Of a stretch of 36,532 nt of DNA, positions 14,964 through 24,449 are shown in pieces. The position numbers were made by a program, and so were the translations under genes. Source of the stretch: Candidatus Halobeggiatoa sp. HSG11 (lineage in GTDB: Bacteria; Pseudomonadota; Gammaproteobacteria; Beggiatoales; Beggiatoaceae). Where the stretch lies: the NCBI GenBank assembly GCA_030378105.1, contig JAUCGL010000032.1:1-36532 (forward strand). The letters run 5' to 3'. Numbering within the stretch: position 1 is the stretch's first letter; each line of letters opens with the position of its first letter. The notes beneath the pieces were generated by a model. That model searched no databases. It was not told the origin of the DNA and saw nothing but the letters and a program-made list of their open reading frames with translations.

Positions 14964-15057
14964 TATAGTTTTTCAGATAAATAATTTCCCTTACAAACCT
15001 ACGAGGTTTCCAAAACCTCGCAGGTTTCACACGAATATGTTTTTATGAATGTCTATA
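14964..15057. repeat. MITE-like element family A, copy 2
   Basis: A 94-bp copy with both ends (TATAGTTTTTCAGATAAATA; TCTATA) and the central hairpin ACGAGGTTT-CC-AAAACCTCG. It ends three bases after the leuS stop codon (15061), so its hairpin is the first structure met after leuS translation and may act as the terminator. Confidence 0.85.
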
Positions 15058-15060
15058 TAA

Positions 15061-17622
15061 CTACCCAACCACCACGCTAACCAGTTTCTTCGGCACAACA
15101 ATAACTTTCCTAATAGTTTTACCAGTGGTAAATTGTTGCACTTTAGGTTCATTTAACGCTGCTTGTTCAATAGTTTGCTTATCAGCATCAACTGCAACGG
15201 TTATCTTGCCACGCACCTTACCATTAACCTGTACCACCATTTGTAATTCACTTCGCACCAAAGCTTTCTTATCAGCTTGCGGCCAACTTGCATCCAAAAT
15301 TGATTCAGAATGTCCTAAAGCTTGCCATAAAGCTTGTGTTATATGCGGTACAATAGGAGCCAACATTAATATCACAGCTTCCAAACCCTCCTGAGTGATA
15401 GCTCGTATTTGTGGAGTATCTTTGGCTCGGCCCAAATTATTCAACAGTTCCATTATCGCAGCAATAGCAGTATTAAAAGTATAACGGCGACCTATATCAT
15501 CGCTTACTTTAACAATAGTTTCATGAACTTGACGGCGTAAAGTTTGCTCCACACTGGTTAAATTATCCACCTCCAAAGCTGGAACTTGATTTTCAATATG
15601 AGTATGTACTTGTTTCCAAAACCGTTTTAAAAATTTGAACGCTCCTTCCACTCCAGTATCCGACCATTCCAAAGACTGCTCAGGTGGGGCGGCAAACATA
15701 ACGTACAAACGGATTGTATCTGCTCCATATTCATTGATTAAATTTTCTGGATCGATGCCATTATTTTTTGATTTGGACATTTTAACCACCCCACCATTTT
15801 CAACTGGCTCACCATCAGCTTTAAGCCTTAATTTGGTTCCTTGCTCATCAGAATATTCTTCCACTTCGTTGGGCGGATACCATATTCTCTGATGTTCTGT
15901 ATCACGGTAAAAACTCTTGGCCAACACCATTCCTTGAGTCAATAAATGAGCAAATGGTTCATCGCCTTGCACCAAACCTTCATCTCGCATTAAACGATGA
16001 AAAAAACGAGCATATAACAAATGTAAAATAGCATGTTCAATACCGCCAATATACTGATCAACAGGTAACCAATATTGTACTCGCTCATCCAACATTCCAG
16101 TTTTACAATCAGCACTGGCATAACGAGCATAATACCAAGATGACTCCATAAAAGTATCAAAAGTATCAGTTTCTCGTTGAGCATCCGCACCACATTTGGG
16201 ACATTTCACTTGAGAAAACTTAAGGTCTTTCTTCAATGGTGAACCAGTTTCACCCATCACAACATTTTCTGGCAACACCACAGGTAAATCGGTGGCTGGA
16301 ATGGTTCCGCAACTTGGACATTCAATCATTGGAATTGGACAGCCCCAATAACGCTGGCGAGACATACCCCAATCCCGCAACCGATAATGAACTTGGCGTT
16401 TACCTCTATTTTGATTCTCCAAATGTTCGGCTATCGCAATGAAAGCTTGTTGTGAAGTCAAATCATCAAATTCACCTGAATTAACCAGCACACCTTTCTC
16501 AACATAAGCAGCATCCAACTGTTCTGCAAGCTGTCCGTCTTTTGGAATAATCACTTGTTTGATAGGAATATTATATTTCTGAGCAAATTCAAAATCCCGT
16601 TCATCATGAGCTGGCACTGACATAACTGCTCCCGAACCATAACTCATCAAGACAAAATTGGCTACCCATAATGGCAAAGTTTCACCGGTTATCGGATGGA
16701 TAGCTTTTAAGCCAGTATCCATGCCCAATTTTTCCATAGTCTCCATGTCAGCTTCAGCAGTGCTTGCTTTGTTGCATTGCAAAAGAAAATCAGCTAATTG
16801 GGGATTATTTGCGGCTGCCTGTTTAGCTAATGGATGTTCAGCCGCAACCGCTACATAAGTTGCTCCCAACAAAGTGTCTGGACGGGTAGTAAACACAGTT
16901 AAGTTTTCATTATCAACTCTGAATTTTATTTCAACTCCTTCCGAACGACCAATCCATTTTTGTTGCATTATCCGTACAGAATCTGGCCATTTACCTTCCA
17001 ATTCTTCCAAACCTTGCAACAGTTCTTCGGCATAAGCAGTTATTTTTAAAAACCATTGCGGAATTTCTCGCCGTTCAACCAAAGCTCCCGAACGCCAACC
17101 ACGTCCATTGATAACCTGTTCATTAGCTAATACAGTTTGATCAACTGGGTCCCAATTGACAGGGGCGGTTTTTTTATACACTAACCCTTTGTTATATAAT
17201 TGAATAAATAACCATTGTTCCCATTGATAGTAATCTTTATCACAAGTCGCTAGTTCCCGTTGCCAATCATAGCCTAAGCCTAACCTTTTCAATTGGTTAC
17301 GCATATAATCAATATTTTCACGCGTCCATTTAGCTGGAGGCACATTATTTTTTATCGCTGCATTTTCTGCTGGCATTCCAAAAGCATCCCAACCCATTGG
17401 CTGTAAAACATTTTTACCAAGCATTCGTTGGTAGCGAGTTATCACATCACCGATGGTATAGTTGCGAACATGGCCTATATGCAAACGACCACTTGGGTAA
17501 GGAAACATGCACAGACAATAAAATTTTTCTTTACTGGGGTCTTCGGTTACGGTAAAAGAATTTTCCCAACTCTGTTGGATTTCTGGTTCGATGGTGTTCG
17601 GGGTATAGTGTTTGGTTGTCAT
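15061..17622 (-). CDS. leuS: Leucyl-tRNA synthetase
   Basis: Cytoplasmic class I aminoacyl-tRNA synthetase that joins leucine to tRNA-Leu using ATP. The 853 residues fit the usual bacterial length of about 860. Visible landmarks: the HIGH motif as HIGH at 48-51 ([14 protein letters not shown]), the CP1 editing domain with [12 protein letters not shown], zinc-knuckle-like CPSCG and CPKCG pairs, the KMSKS motif near residue 615 ([14 protein letters not shown]), and the C-terminal tRNA-binding end ([11 protein letters not shown]). Read from ATG 17622; no strong ribosome site. Family A elements lie at both borders (14964-15057 and 17663-17755). The lptE and holA genes that often follow leuS are absent here. 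Confidence 0.98.
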   Translation of the reverse strand: MTTKHYTPNTIEPEIQQSWENSFTVTEDPSKEKFYCLCMFPYPSGRLHIGHVRNYTIGDVITRYQRMLGKNVLQPMGWDAFGMPAENAAIKNNVPPAKWTRENIDYMRNQLKRLGLGYDWQRELATCDKDYYQWEQWLFIQLYNKGLVYKKTAPVNWDPVDQTVLANEQVINGRGWRSGALVERREIPQWFLKITAYAEELLQGLEELEGKWPDSVRIMQQKWIGRSEGVEIKFRVDNENLTVFTTRPDTLLGATYVAVAAEHPLAKQAAANNPQLADFLLQCNKASTAEADMETMEKLGMDTGLKAIHPITGETLPLWVANFVLMSYGSGAVMSVPAHDERDFEFAQKYNIPIKQVIIPKDGQLAEQLDAAYVEKGVLVNSGEFDDLTSQQAFIAIAEHLENQNRGKRQVHYRLRDWGMSRQRYWGCPIPMIECPSCGTIPATDLPVVLPENVVMGETGSPLKKDLKFSQVKCPKCGADAQRETDTFDTFMESSWYYARYASADCKTGMLDERVQYWLPVDQYIGGIEHAILHLLYARFFHRLMRDEGLVQGDEPFAHLLTQGMVLAKSFYRDTEHQRIWYPPNEVEEYSDEQGTKLRLKADGEPVENGGVVKMSKSKNNGIDPENLINEYGADTIRLYVMFAAPPEQSLEWSDTGVEGAFKFLKRFWKQVHTHIENQVPALEVDNLTSVEQTLRRQVHETIVKVSDDIGRRYTFNTAIAAIMELLNNLGRAKDTPQIRAITQEGLEAVILMLAPIVPHITQALWQALGHSESILDASWPQADKKALVRSELQMVVQVNGKVRGKITVAVDADKQTIEQAALNEPKVQQFTTGKTIRKVIVVPKKLVSVVVG

Positions 17623-17662
17623 TGTTTAACTGCTCTTTATTAATTTGTTGGTTATTTTAACA

Positions 17663-17755
17663 TATAGATATTCATAAAAATACATTCGTGTGAAACCGGC
17701 GAGGTTTTGGAAACCTCGTAGGTTTTAAGTGAAATTATTTATCTGAAAAACTATA
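17663..17755. repeat. MITE-like element family A, copy 3
   Basis: A 93-bp copy, inverted with respect to A2, with ends TATAGATATTCATAAAAAT and GATAAATAATTTC (complement) and hairpin CGAGGTTTT-GG-AAACCTCG. It starts 40 bp before the leuS start codon, in the leuS leader or promoter region. Confidence 0.85.
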
Positions 17756-17814
17756 GATTATGTTTTGATGAGATTAACAATAAAAAAGTCCAAGGAGTTT
17801 TGCTGAGTTAAGAA

Positions 17815-18353
17815 GTTTTTAGACGTTATCCAACCTATCTAAGTAGCTACAGAACATGGAAAAATTTACATTGGAAGGTAAAATTTGTAGAAAACGCAAA
17901 TATATAGAATATAAAAATGCGTGTTTACCAACAATAGAAAGTAAATTACTATTTATTTTTACATACCATAAAAGGGAATGACTTGCAAAAAAGACTTGGA
18001 GAGATGTTTGATATGTCACAACCAAAAATAAATCTTTGGATTCATGTGTTATATTAAGTACTGAATCAAATGTTAAATGAAATAGACATCATAATCTGCA
18101 ATAAATGCCGATATTCTTAGGAAAAAACTTGATAATCAAGCAAAAAATGAAATAAAAGTAACAGAATCAGAAATGAATTCTGAAACTTAAGTAACAAATT
18201 ACAGAAACGGAAATTCAAGAAACAACTGTGAGAGTTCGAGTTGAACATGCTATTTGTGGAGTAGTCAAACGTTGCAGAATTATCAAAGATGAATTGAGAA
18301 ATTGGAAACATAAATTCAAAGATATTGTTATGGAAACTTGTTGTGGATGACAT
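17815..18353 (+). pseudogene. IS5-type (DDE_4) transposase remnant
   Basis: In changing frames: TWKNLHW, GKICRKRKYIEYKNACLPTIESKLLFI, then DLQKRLGEMFDMSQPKINLWIHVL (about 17980-18050), and near the end VRVEHAICGVVKRCRIIKDELRNWKHKFKDIV (18228-18335). These match the N-terminal and C-terminal parts of IS5-group transposases with the DDE_4 fold. The middle, holding the catalytic acids, is missing and at least four frame breaks exist. Inactive. No terminal repeats were found. Confidence 0.7.
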
Positions 18354-18691
18354 AATTTCTGATCATGAAACTATGAAACAGCTATCATTTAAATCGGTAT
18401 AATGTATAATAACTTCATCAACATAGGAGTTGCAAGGTCTTCTTGCAAGTCGAAACAAGGGAACCTTGTACTCCGAAAATTATAAGAAAACATATATTAT
18501 TTGATGCACGTTCCTAATTATTGAGAGATTTAATGTTCCAGAAGAGCAACTATCTTAAATATATTCAGAGTTTAATGCTTTGAATTCCAAGAAAATATCT
18601 AATCATTTGGAATTCAAAACTTAAACTTAAGAATTTTTAAAGAAGTTTTTAAGTTTGTCAGGTATAACCAACTTAATCTTAAAAGCAGTAA
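18354..18691. other. Intergenic region with two inverted repeats
   Basis: A hairpin-like block GGAGTTGCAAGGT...ACCTTGTACTCC (18426-18474), then a motif shared with 461-476 (about 18504-18519), then a perfect 12-bp inverted repeat TTTGAATTCCAA / TTGGAATTCAAA (18580-18591 and 18607-18618). The last lies beyond the fabB stop codon and may end the fabAB transcript, though no T-tract follows. Confidence 0.5.
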
Positions 18692-19906
18692 TTAAGAAAA
18701 ACGCTGCATAACTAAACAAGCATTAGTTCCACCAAAACCAAAACTGTTAGACATAATTGTATTAAGCTTAAAATTATCCATGCGTTCTTGCACAATTGGC
18801 ATTCCTTCAGCCGCTGAGTCTAACGCAGTTATATTAGCAGAGGCCGCAATAAAATCAGCTTCCATCATTAACAAACAATAAATTGCTTCATTCACTCCAG
18901 CCGCACCTAAAGCATGGCCAGTCAATGACTTAGTTGCACTTATATGAGGAATTTTATCGGCAAATACCTGTTTTATTGCTTCCAATTCTCGAATATCACC
19001 AACTGGAGTACTAGTACCATGAGTATTAATATAATCAACTGGTGTGGTGACATTTTCTAATGCTTGCTGCATACAACGAACTGCACCTTCTCCAGATGGT
19101 TGCACCATGTCAAAACCATCAGAAGTTGCACCATAACCAGTTACTTCTGCATAAATTTTTGCTCCACGAGCCTGAGCATGTTCCAGCTCTTCTAATACAA
19201 CTATGCCTCCACCACCAGAAATAACAAATCCATCTCTAGTAGCATCATAAGTACGAGAAGCTGTCTTAGGAGTATCATTATATTTGGAAGATAAAGCTCC
19301 CATCGCATCAAATAACATGGTCAAAGTCCAATCAACTTCTTCACCACCACCGGCAAATACTATATCCTGTTTACCCAGTTGAATCTGTTCAACTCCATTA
19401 CCAATACAATGTGAACTAGTTGAGCAGGCCGAACTAATAGAGTAATTAACCCCTTTAATTTTAAAAGGCGTTGCTAAACAAGCAGAAGTTGTACTTCCCA
19501 TTGTACGAGGAACCATGTAAGGACCAATTTTACGAAGACCTTTGCTTCGCAGTATATCGGTTGCTAGTACTTGATTAGCAGAGGAAGCTCCACCAGAACC
19601 AGTGATTAAACCAGTGCGTGGATTAGACACATCATTATCTTGTAAAGCAGCATCTGCAATGGCTTCTTGCATAGCTAGATAGGTAAATGCAGCAGCATCT
19701 CCCATAAATCGCTTTGCTTTTCTGTCAATTAAACCATTTAAGTCTAGTTTAATTGCACCATGAACATTAGTACGAAATCCAAGGTCAGCATATTCTTGGT
19801 TAAACTCAATTCCAGAACGTCCTTGACGCAAAGATTCTAATACTTCTTGCTTGTTATTGCCAATACTACATACAATTCCAAGTCCAGTAATTACGACACG
19901 TTTCAC
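18692..19906 (-). CDS. fabB: Beta-ketoacyl-ACP synthase I
   Basis: Condensing enzyme of type II fatty acid synthesis that extends acyl-ACP with malonyl-ACP; FabB is needed to elongate the cis-unsaturated intermediate made by FabA. 404 residues, as in the family. The Cys-His-His triad is visible: C161 in [10 protein letters not shown]296 in [12 protein letters not shown]331 in [12 protein letters not shown]. The start is GTG at 19906, supported by AGAGGG eight bases upstream; the initial [10 protein letters not shown] is the usual N-terminus. It follows fabA by 13 bases, with its ribosome site at the end of fabA, so the two are surely one operon. Confidence 0.97.
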   Translation of the reverse strand: MKRVVITGLGIVCSIGNNKQEVLESLRQGRSGIEFNQEYADLGFRTNVHGAIKLDLNGLIDRKAKRFMGDAAAFTYLAMQEAIADAALQDNDVSNPRTGLITGSGGASSANQVLATDILRSKGLRKIGPYMVPRTMGSTTSACLATPFKIKGVNYSISSACSTSSHCIGNGVEQIQLGKQDIVFAGGGEEVDWTLTMLFDAMGALSSKYNDTPKTASRTYDATRDGFVISGGGGIVVLEELEHAQARGAKIYAEVTGYGATSDGFDMVQPSGEGAVRCMQQALENVTTPVDYINTHGTSTPVGDIRELEAIKQVFADKIPHISATKSLTGHALGAAGVNEAIYCLLMMEADFIAASANITALDSAAEGMPIVQERMDNFKLNTIMSNSFGFGGTNACLVMQRFS

Positions 19907-19919
19907 GACTTAAACCCTC

Positions 19920-20429
19920 TTAAAAATTATCTGTGGTGGTAAATAATCCTACCCGTAAATCTTTAGCAAAATAAATTTCTCGGCCATCGACTTCCATAAT
20001 TGCGTCACCAATGCCCATAACTAATTTACGCATGATAACTCGTTTCATATCAATACGATAAGTCACTAATTTATTTTTTGGAGTTACTTGTCCAGTAAAT
20101 TTAACTTCACCACCACCAAGAGCCCGACCATGACCGGGGCCATCTAACCAACCAAGGAAAAAACCAATTAATTGCCACATCGCATCCAAGCCTAAACAAC
20201 CTGGCATAACTGGATCACCGGGAAAATGACAATCAAAAAACCATAAATCAGGATTTATATCAAGTTCAGCTATAATCTGTCCTTTATCAACACTACCACC
20301 ATCTTTTGTTATGCTTATTATACGGTCAAACATTAACATAGGTGGCATTGGTAATTGAGCATTGCCGGGCCCAAACATTTCGCCACGACCACACTGCAAT
20401 AATTCTTCATAGGTATAGCTATTTTGCAT
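19920..20429 (-). CDS. fabA: 3-hydroxydecanoyl-ACP dehydratase/isomerase
   Basis: Dehydrates 3-hydroxydecanoyl-ACP and isomerises the trans-2 product to cis-3, the branch point to unsaturated fatty acids in bacteria that grow without oxygen-dependent desaturation. 169 residues, the normal length. The catalytic His68 ([12 protein letters not shown]) and Asp82 (LGLDAMWQ) are present in the single hotdog domain. AGGA lies seven bases before ATG 20429. First gene of the fabA-fabB pair. A TATAAT sequence at 20469-20464 on the minus strand, about 35 bases upstream of the start, could be its -10 box; no FadR-like operator was recognised. Confidence 0.97.
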   Translation of the reverse strand: MQNSYTYEELLQCGRGEMFGPGNAQLPMPPMLMFDRIISITKDGGSVDKGQIIAELDINPDLWFFDCHFPGDPVMPGCLGLDAMWQLIGFFLGWLDGPGHGRALGGGEVKFTGQVTPKNKLVTYRIDMKRVIMRKLVMGIGDAIMEVDGREIYFAKDLRVGLFTTTDNF

Positions 20430-20593
20430 GTAAATTCCTATTAATACGAATTAAATAAATGATATTATATATATTTTAAGAATAATCTTTGAGATTTTTC
20501 TGCATAACATCAGCTAAAACAATTATCTTTAAATCTAGGATAAAGTTATATAAGTAATTGAGATATAATTTTATAAACAGTTATTCATGAAAC
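20430..20593. other. fabA upstream region
   Basis: AT-rich leader and promoter region of the fabAB pair. The minus strand has TATAAT at 20469-20464, with no good -35 at the proper distance. No operator was recognised. Confidence 0.35.
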
Positions 20594-20833
20594 TATAAAT
20601 TTAACTCAACTATCAAGTTTTTTATTAATTGTCAATTTTAAATAAAGATTTTATTACCAACTTTTTGACTCAATACCTTAAATTAAGGAAAGTTTATTGG
20701 AGTTCAAATCGTAAGCTTTGGAAATATTTCATTTAATACAAATCAAAGCTTCAGCTTTGGACTCCAAGTCTTAATTTAATAGTAATGAACGAAAGATGTT
20801 GGGAACGAGAAAAATTTGATAGTCGAATTTATA
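20594..20833. repeat. MITE-like element family B, copy 2
   Basis: Ends TATAAATTTAACTCAACTAT and its near-complement (TTTGATAGTCGAATTTATA) match the termini of B1 (14637-14757), but the element is twice as long. The core has GGAGTTCAAA...TTTGGACTCC arms around CAAAGCTTCAGCTTTG. It lies between the fabA promoter region and the end of the sigma-54 activator gene. Confidence 0.65.
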
Positions 20834-21093
20834 TACCTCCCCCTATATAAAAAGTTAAATTATAATACAATTTATCCCCAAGTGGGAATATTTAAGAGTA
20901 CATTTCAACACAGACAAATGCGAATGCACTCCATATTTGACAGTTTATATAACTTCCTACCCATTTATTAAAAAGTTTTTTACACAGTATTTAACTGTTA
21001 AGTAAAAATTAAGTATTATGAATCAAAGCATATTATCTTAACTTTGTCAATATTTTAAATCAAAAATCATTATAAATATCCTTAACTTATATA
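20834..21093. other. Intergenic stretch, nothing firm
   Basis: AT-rich sequence beyond the stop codon of the sigma-54 activator. No gene, no clear terminator and no repeat shared with the rest of the window was recognised. Confidence 0.35.
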
Positions 21094-22512
21094 TTATTTA
21101 ACATCCCTCTTTTCCCAACTTTGGCATTTACGATACAAAGTTGATGGACTGACTTCTAACAATCCGGCTGCTTTAGAAACACTACCATCACATAATGCAA
21201 TTGCATGTTGAATAGCTTCTCTTTCTACCTGCCAAAGTGGGTGAATATGCTTACGGCGAGAGAATGTTGAAGCCACAGAATCAACAGATTTAGAATCTAA
21301 GTTGTTATTAACTGTTTTTTTATATTCTTTAGATAATTTATCTAATGGCTCTGGCAACATTTCTGGAGTAACTTGTTTGCCGTTATTTAATACTACAACA
21401 TTACGCACAATATTTTGTAGCTGCCTTATATTACCGGGCCAGTCATAATTTAATAAAATAGCTTCGGCATCAGCAGTAAAACTAGTAAACGATTTACATT
21501 CTTCTTTACCATATTTATCTAAAAAATCCCTACCAATCAATAATATATCGTCGCCACGTTCTCGTAATGGTGGCAATGTTATTGGGATGACATGTAATCT
21601 ATAATAAAGGTCTTCCCGAAAGCGTTTTTCTTGTACTTCTAATAAAGGATCACGATTGGTGGCACATATAAATCGCACATCAACTTTTCTAGATTTATTA
21701 CCGCCAATTTTTTGAATAGTGCTAGTTTGAATAAAACGTAATAACTTACTTTGTAAATCTAAACTCATGTCCCCTATTTCGTCTAAAAATAAAGTACCAC
21801 CATCAGCTTGTACTGCGGCACCTTCTTGATCACTTATAGCTCCAGTAAATGCTCCTTTAACATGACCAAAAATCTGACTTTCCATTAAATCTTTAGGAAT
21901 TGCAGCACAATTAAGAGCAACAAAAGGTTTTTTATTACGTGGACTACTTTTATGAATTGCTTCCGCACAAAGTTCTTTACCAGTACCACTTTCTCCAGTG
22001 ACAAATACTGTAGCTTTGCTTGATGCTGCATTTTCAATCATTTGATAGACAGCTTGCATTGGTGGAGAGGCTCCAATAAAATCATAATATTCAACTCGGT
22101 CGATTTTTTTATATAACTCAAGTTTATATTTTAACTGTTGATTTTGCAAAGCATTATGTATAGTCACAATAATTCGTTGACCATCAAATGGTTTTTCAAC
22201 AAAATCAAAAGCTTGATTACGCATAGCCTCTACAGCAACATCAACCGAACCTTGAGCAGTAACAACTACTACTGAGCATGGTAATTGATTTTCATTAACA
22301 TATTTAAGAATCTCCATGCCATCCATGTCTGGTAAACCAAGATCAAGTAAAATAGCATTAGGTTCATGTTTTTTTATATGTTTTAAGGCTTCTTTACCAG
22401 TTTCTACATAGGTAACTTTACAAGCTTCATTACGCAAATACTCTTGATATGCCACTACTAATGTTAAACTATCTTCAACAATAAGTACCGTCATGTTGGA
22501 ATTGATTTTCAT
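21094..22512 (-). CDS. LuxO-like sigma-54-dependent response regulator
   Basis: 472 residues in the NtrC layout: receiver domain (1-120) with phospho-acceptor D57 in LLDLGLPDMDG, AAA+ domain (about 145-385) with Walker A GESGTGKE at 173-180, the sigma-54 contact loop GAFTGA at 220-225, Walker B LFLDEIGD at 241-248, and a Fis-type helix-turn-helix end (ALCDGSVSKAAGLLEVSPSTLYRK). The AAA+ start (NAASSKATVFVTGESGTGKE) and the C-terminus (HPLWQVEREAIQHAI) resemble LuxO of vibrios more than NtrC or ZraR. It would activate sigma-54 promoters when phosphorylated. No LuxU, sensor kinase or Qrr-like RNA is adjacent. Eighty-four bases separate it from the upstream secretion ATPase gene, so co-transcription is possible. 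Confidence 0.9.
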   Translation of the reverse strand: MKINSNMTVLIVEDSLTLVVAYQEYLRNEACKVTYVETGKEALKHIKKHEPNAILLDLGLPDMDGMEILKYVNENQLPCSVVVVTAQGSVDVAVEAMRNQAFDFVEKPFDGQRIIVTIHNALQNQQLKYKLELYKKIDRVEYYDFIGASPPMQAVYQMIENAASSKATVFVTGESGTGKELCAEAIHKSSPRNKKPFVALNCAAIPKDLMESQIFGHVKGAFTGAISDQEGAAVQADGGTLFLDEIGDMSLDLQSKLLRFIQTSTIQKIGGNKSRKVDVRFICATNRDPLLEVQEKRFREDLYYRLHVIPITLPPLRERGDDILLIGRDFLDKYGKEECKSFTSFTADAEAILLNYDWPGNIRQLQNIVRNVVVLNNGKQVTPEMLPEPLDKLSKEYKKTVNNNLDSKSVDSVASTFSRRKHIHPLWQVEREAIQHAIALCDGSVSKAAGLLEVSPSTLYRKCQSWEKRDVK

Positions 22513-22596
22513 ATAATTTATTTTTATTCTTAAATTAAAATCTAAAAGTTTTTGACTGTTAATTAAGCATTAAGAATTCATAATTAAGAATTACTA

Positions 22597-24276
22597 CTAC
22601 CCTATTTCTTCTGTTACTCGCAAAACTTCTTCTACACAAGTTATACCTTGATAAGCTTTAATAAATCCATCTTCTCTTAAATTGCGAAATCCTTGTTGAC
22701 TAGCCAATTTACGCATTTCTATTGTTGAGGCATTTTGTAAAATTAAAGTTTGCATTTCAGCAGTGAGATACACTAATTCATAAATTCCCACTCGACCTTG
22801 ATATCCGGTATGTTGACATTTTTGACAGCCCACAGCTTGTTTCCAAATTGGGGGCTGATTGGATAATTCCTTTGGTAAAATTCGTTTGACTTGTTCTTGA
22901 ACTATTGTTAGTGGAGTTGATAATGTAGCACAATCACATAAACGCCGCACTAAACGTTGAGCTTGTACAGCTCGTACTGAAGTGGATACTAAAAACGGTT
23001 CAATTCCCATATCAATCAAACGGGTAAAAGCACTAACTGCATCATTAGTATGCAAAGTTGACAATACCATATGGCCAGTTAGGGATGCCTGAATAGCAAT
23101 TTCAGAGGTTTCTTTATCCCGAATTTCACCAATCATGATAATATCCGGGTCCTGACGCAATATAGAACGTAAAGCACTTGCAAATGTATAACCAATATCG
23201 CTATGAGCTTGAACTTGAGTTATGCCTCCTAATTGATATTCAACCGGGTCTTCAACTGTGATAATTTTTTGGGTACGATTGTTCACCGCATCAAGAGCAG
23301 CGTATAAAGTAGTTGATTTACCTGAACCAGTGGGGCCAGTCACTAAAATAATACCATGCGGCTCACTAACCCAATCATTAAACATCTGATAATGATCTGG
23401 TGAAAAACCTAATTGATTTAAAGTGCTAGTTTGCCGTTCTTTAGGCAATAGACGCATAACAATTGATTCACCATGTACCCCCGGTAAACAAGAAACTCGA
23501 ATATCCAAATCTTGACCACTAACTCTTGTGTTCAATCTTCCATCTTGTGGCAAACGTCGTTCTGCAATATCTAAGCCTGAAATTAATTTAATTCGGGATG
23601 CAATAGGGTTAAATCGTTCTTTTGGTAGATTTAAATGCTCATATAAAATTCCATCAATTCGATACCGTACAAAAAAAGTATGTTCTTCTGGTTCCACGTG
23701 AACATCTGAAGCTCGTTTATCTATCGCCTGAGATAGCATATTATTAACAAATTCAACTACTGGAGCTCCTTCTGCTAATTCTCGTAATAAATTAACATCA
23801 TCGGTATCACCAAAATTTTCATCAGTATTCGCTTTGGCCAATAAATCAAGAGTCCGGTCCAAATCTTGTTGGCGAGATAAATACCAAATAATATCTTGTT
23901 CTGAAAATACATTGTGGAAAACTTCATGGATAGTATTAGACAATGGGTCTCGTGTCATACAATGGATACTATTATCAGCTTCCCATGCAACAACTTCTTG
24001 ATCTAACCACCAATCTTGCTCGATTTTTGACTTTTCAATAAGATCAATTAATGGTGCTACATCTATTGGTATATTTTCTATAATCGGTATATCTAATTGT
24101 TTAGATAAAATATTCAATAAGTTATCTTCTGACAATGCTCCTAAACGAATGAGTACAGCTCCCAATTTTCCACCTAATCGAGATTGAAATTCTATAGCAC
24201 GTTCGACTTCTTGGGAATTGACAAATCCAGCTTCAATAAGCATTTCCCCGATACGAGGTTGATAATTGGTAGACAT
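22597..24276 (-). CDS. GspE/PilB/MshE-type secretion ATPase
   Basis: 559-residue cytoplasmic motor ATPase of type II secretion or type IV pilus/MSHA systems. The N-terminus holds two 24-residue MshEN motifs, R8-IG..L...G...Q31 and K37-LG..L...G...Q60, the pattern that binds c-di-GMP in MshE. The ATPase core has Walker A GPTGSGKST, the Asp box TVEDPVEYQLGG, Walker B ILRQDPDIIMIGEIRD and the His box TGHMVLSTLHTNDA. The zinc module near the end is unusual: the first pair is C-D-C (RRLCDCATL) where the family normally has C-x-x-C, the second is normal (CQKC). No gsp or pil partner gene is in the window, so the system it serves cannot be named. No strong ribosome site. Confidence 0.9.
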   Translation of the reverse strand: MSTNYQPRIGEMLIEAGFVNSQEVERAIEFQSRLGGKLGAVLIRLGALSEDNLLNILSKQLDIPIIENIPIDVAPLIDLIEKSKIEQDWWLDQEVVAWEADNSIHCMTRDPLSNTIHEVFHNVFSEQDIIWYLSRQQDLDRTLDLLAKANTDENFGDTDDVNLLRELAEGAPVVEFVNNMLSQAIDKRASDVHVEPEEHTFFVRYRIDGILYEHLNLPKERFNPIASRIKLISGLDIAERRLPQDGRLNTRVSGQDLDIRVSCLPGVHGESIVMRLLPKERQTSTLNQLGFSPDHYQMFNDWVSEPHGIILVTGPTGSGKSTTLYAALDAVNNRTQKIITVEDPVEYQLGGITQVQAHSDIGYTFASALRSILRQDPDIIMIGEIRDKETSEIAIQASLTGHMVLSTLHTNDAVSAFTRLIDMGIEPFLVSTSVRAVQAQRLVRRLCDCATLSTPLTIVQEQVKRILPKELSNQPPIWKQAVGCQKCQHTGYQGRVGIYELVYLTAEMQTLILQNASTIEMRKLASQQGFRNLREDGFIKAYQGITCVEEVLRVTEEIG

Positions 24277-24330
24277 GATATTTATTTAACTGAATATTAA
24301 TGCAGGGGGCTTTTTAACAAATAAGAGACC

Positions 24331-24363
24331 AGACCTGCCAGGTTTTAAAAACCTGGCAGGTCT
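24331..24363. terminator. Perfect palindrome between hslU and the ATPase gene
   Basis: Arms AGACCTGCCAGGTTTT and AAAACCTGGCAGGTCT with a single base between them, a perfect 16-bp inverted repeat. It lies 87 bp beyond the hslU stop codon and 55 bp before the ATPase start, so it probably ends the hslVU transcript. A decayed relative is at 498-531, so it may also be a repeat family member. Confidence 0.55.
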
Positions 24364-24449
24364 TAACGTGGAACTATTAATTTAAGTTTTATTTTGATAA
24401 TTAAAAGACATTTAAATAAACTAATTAACAAAAAATATCCTGTACAAAA

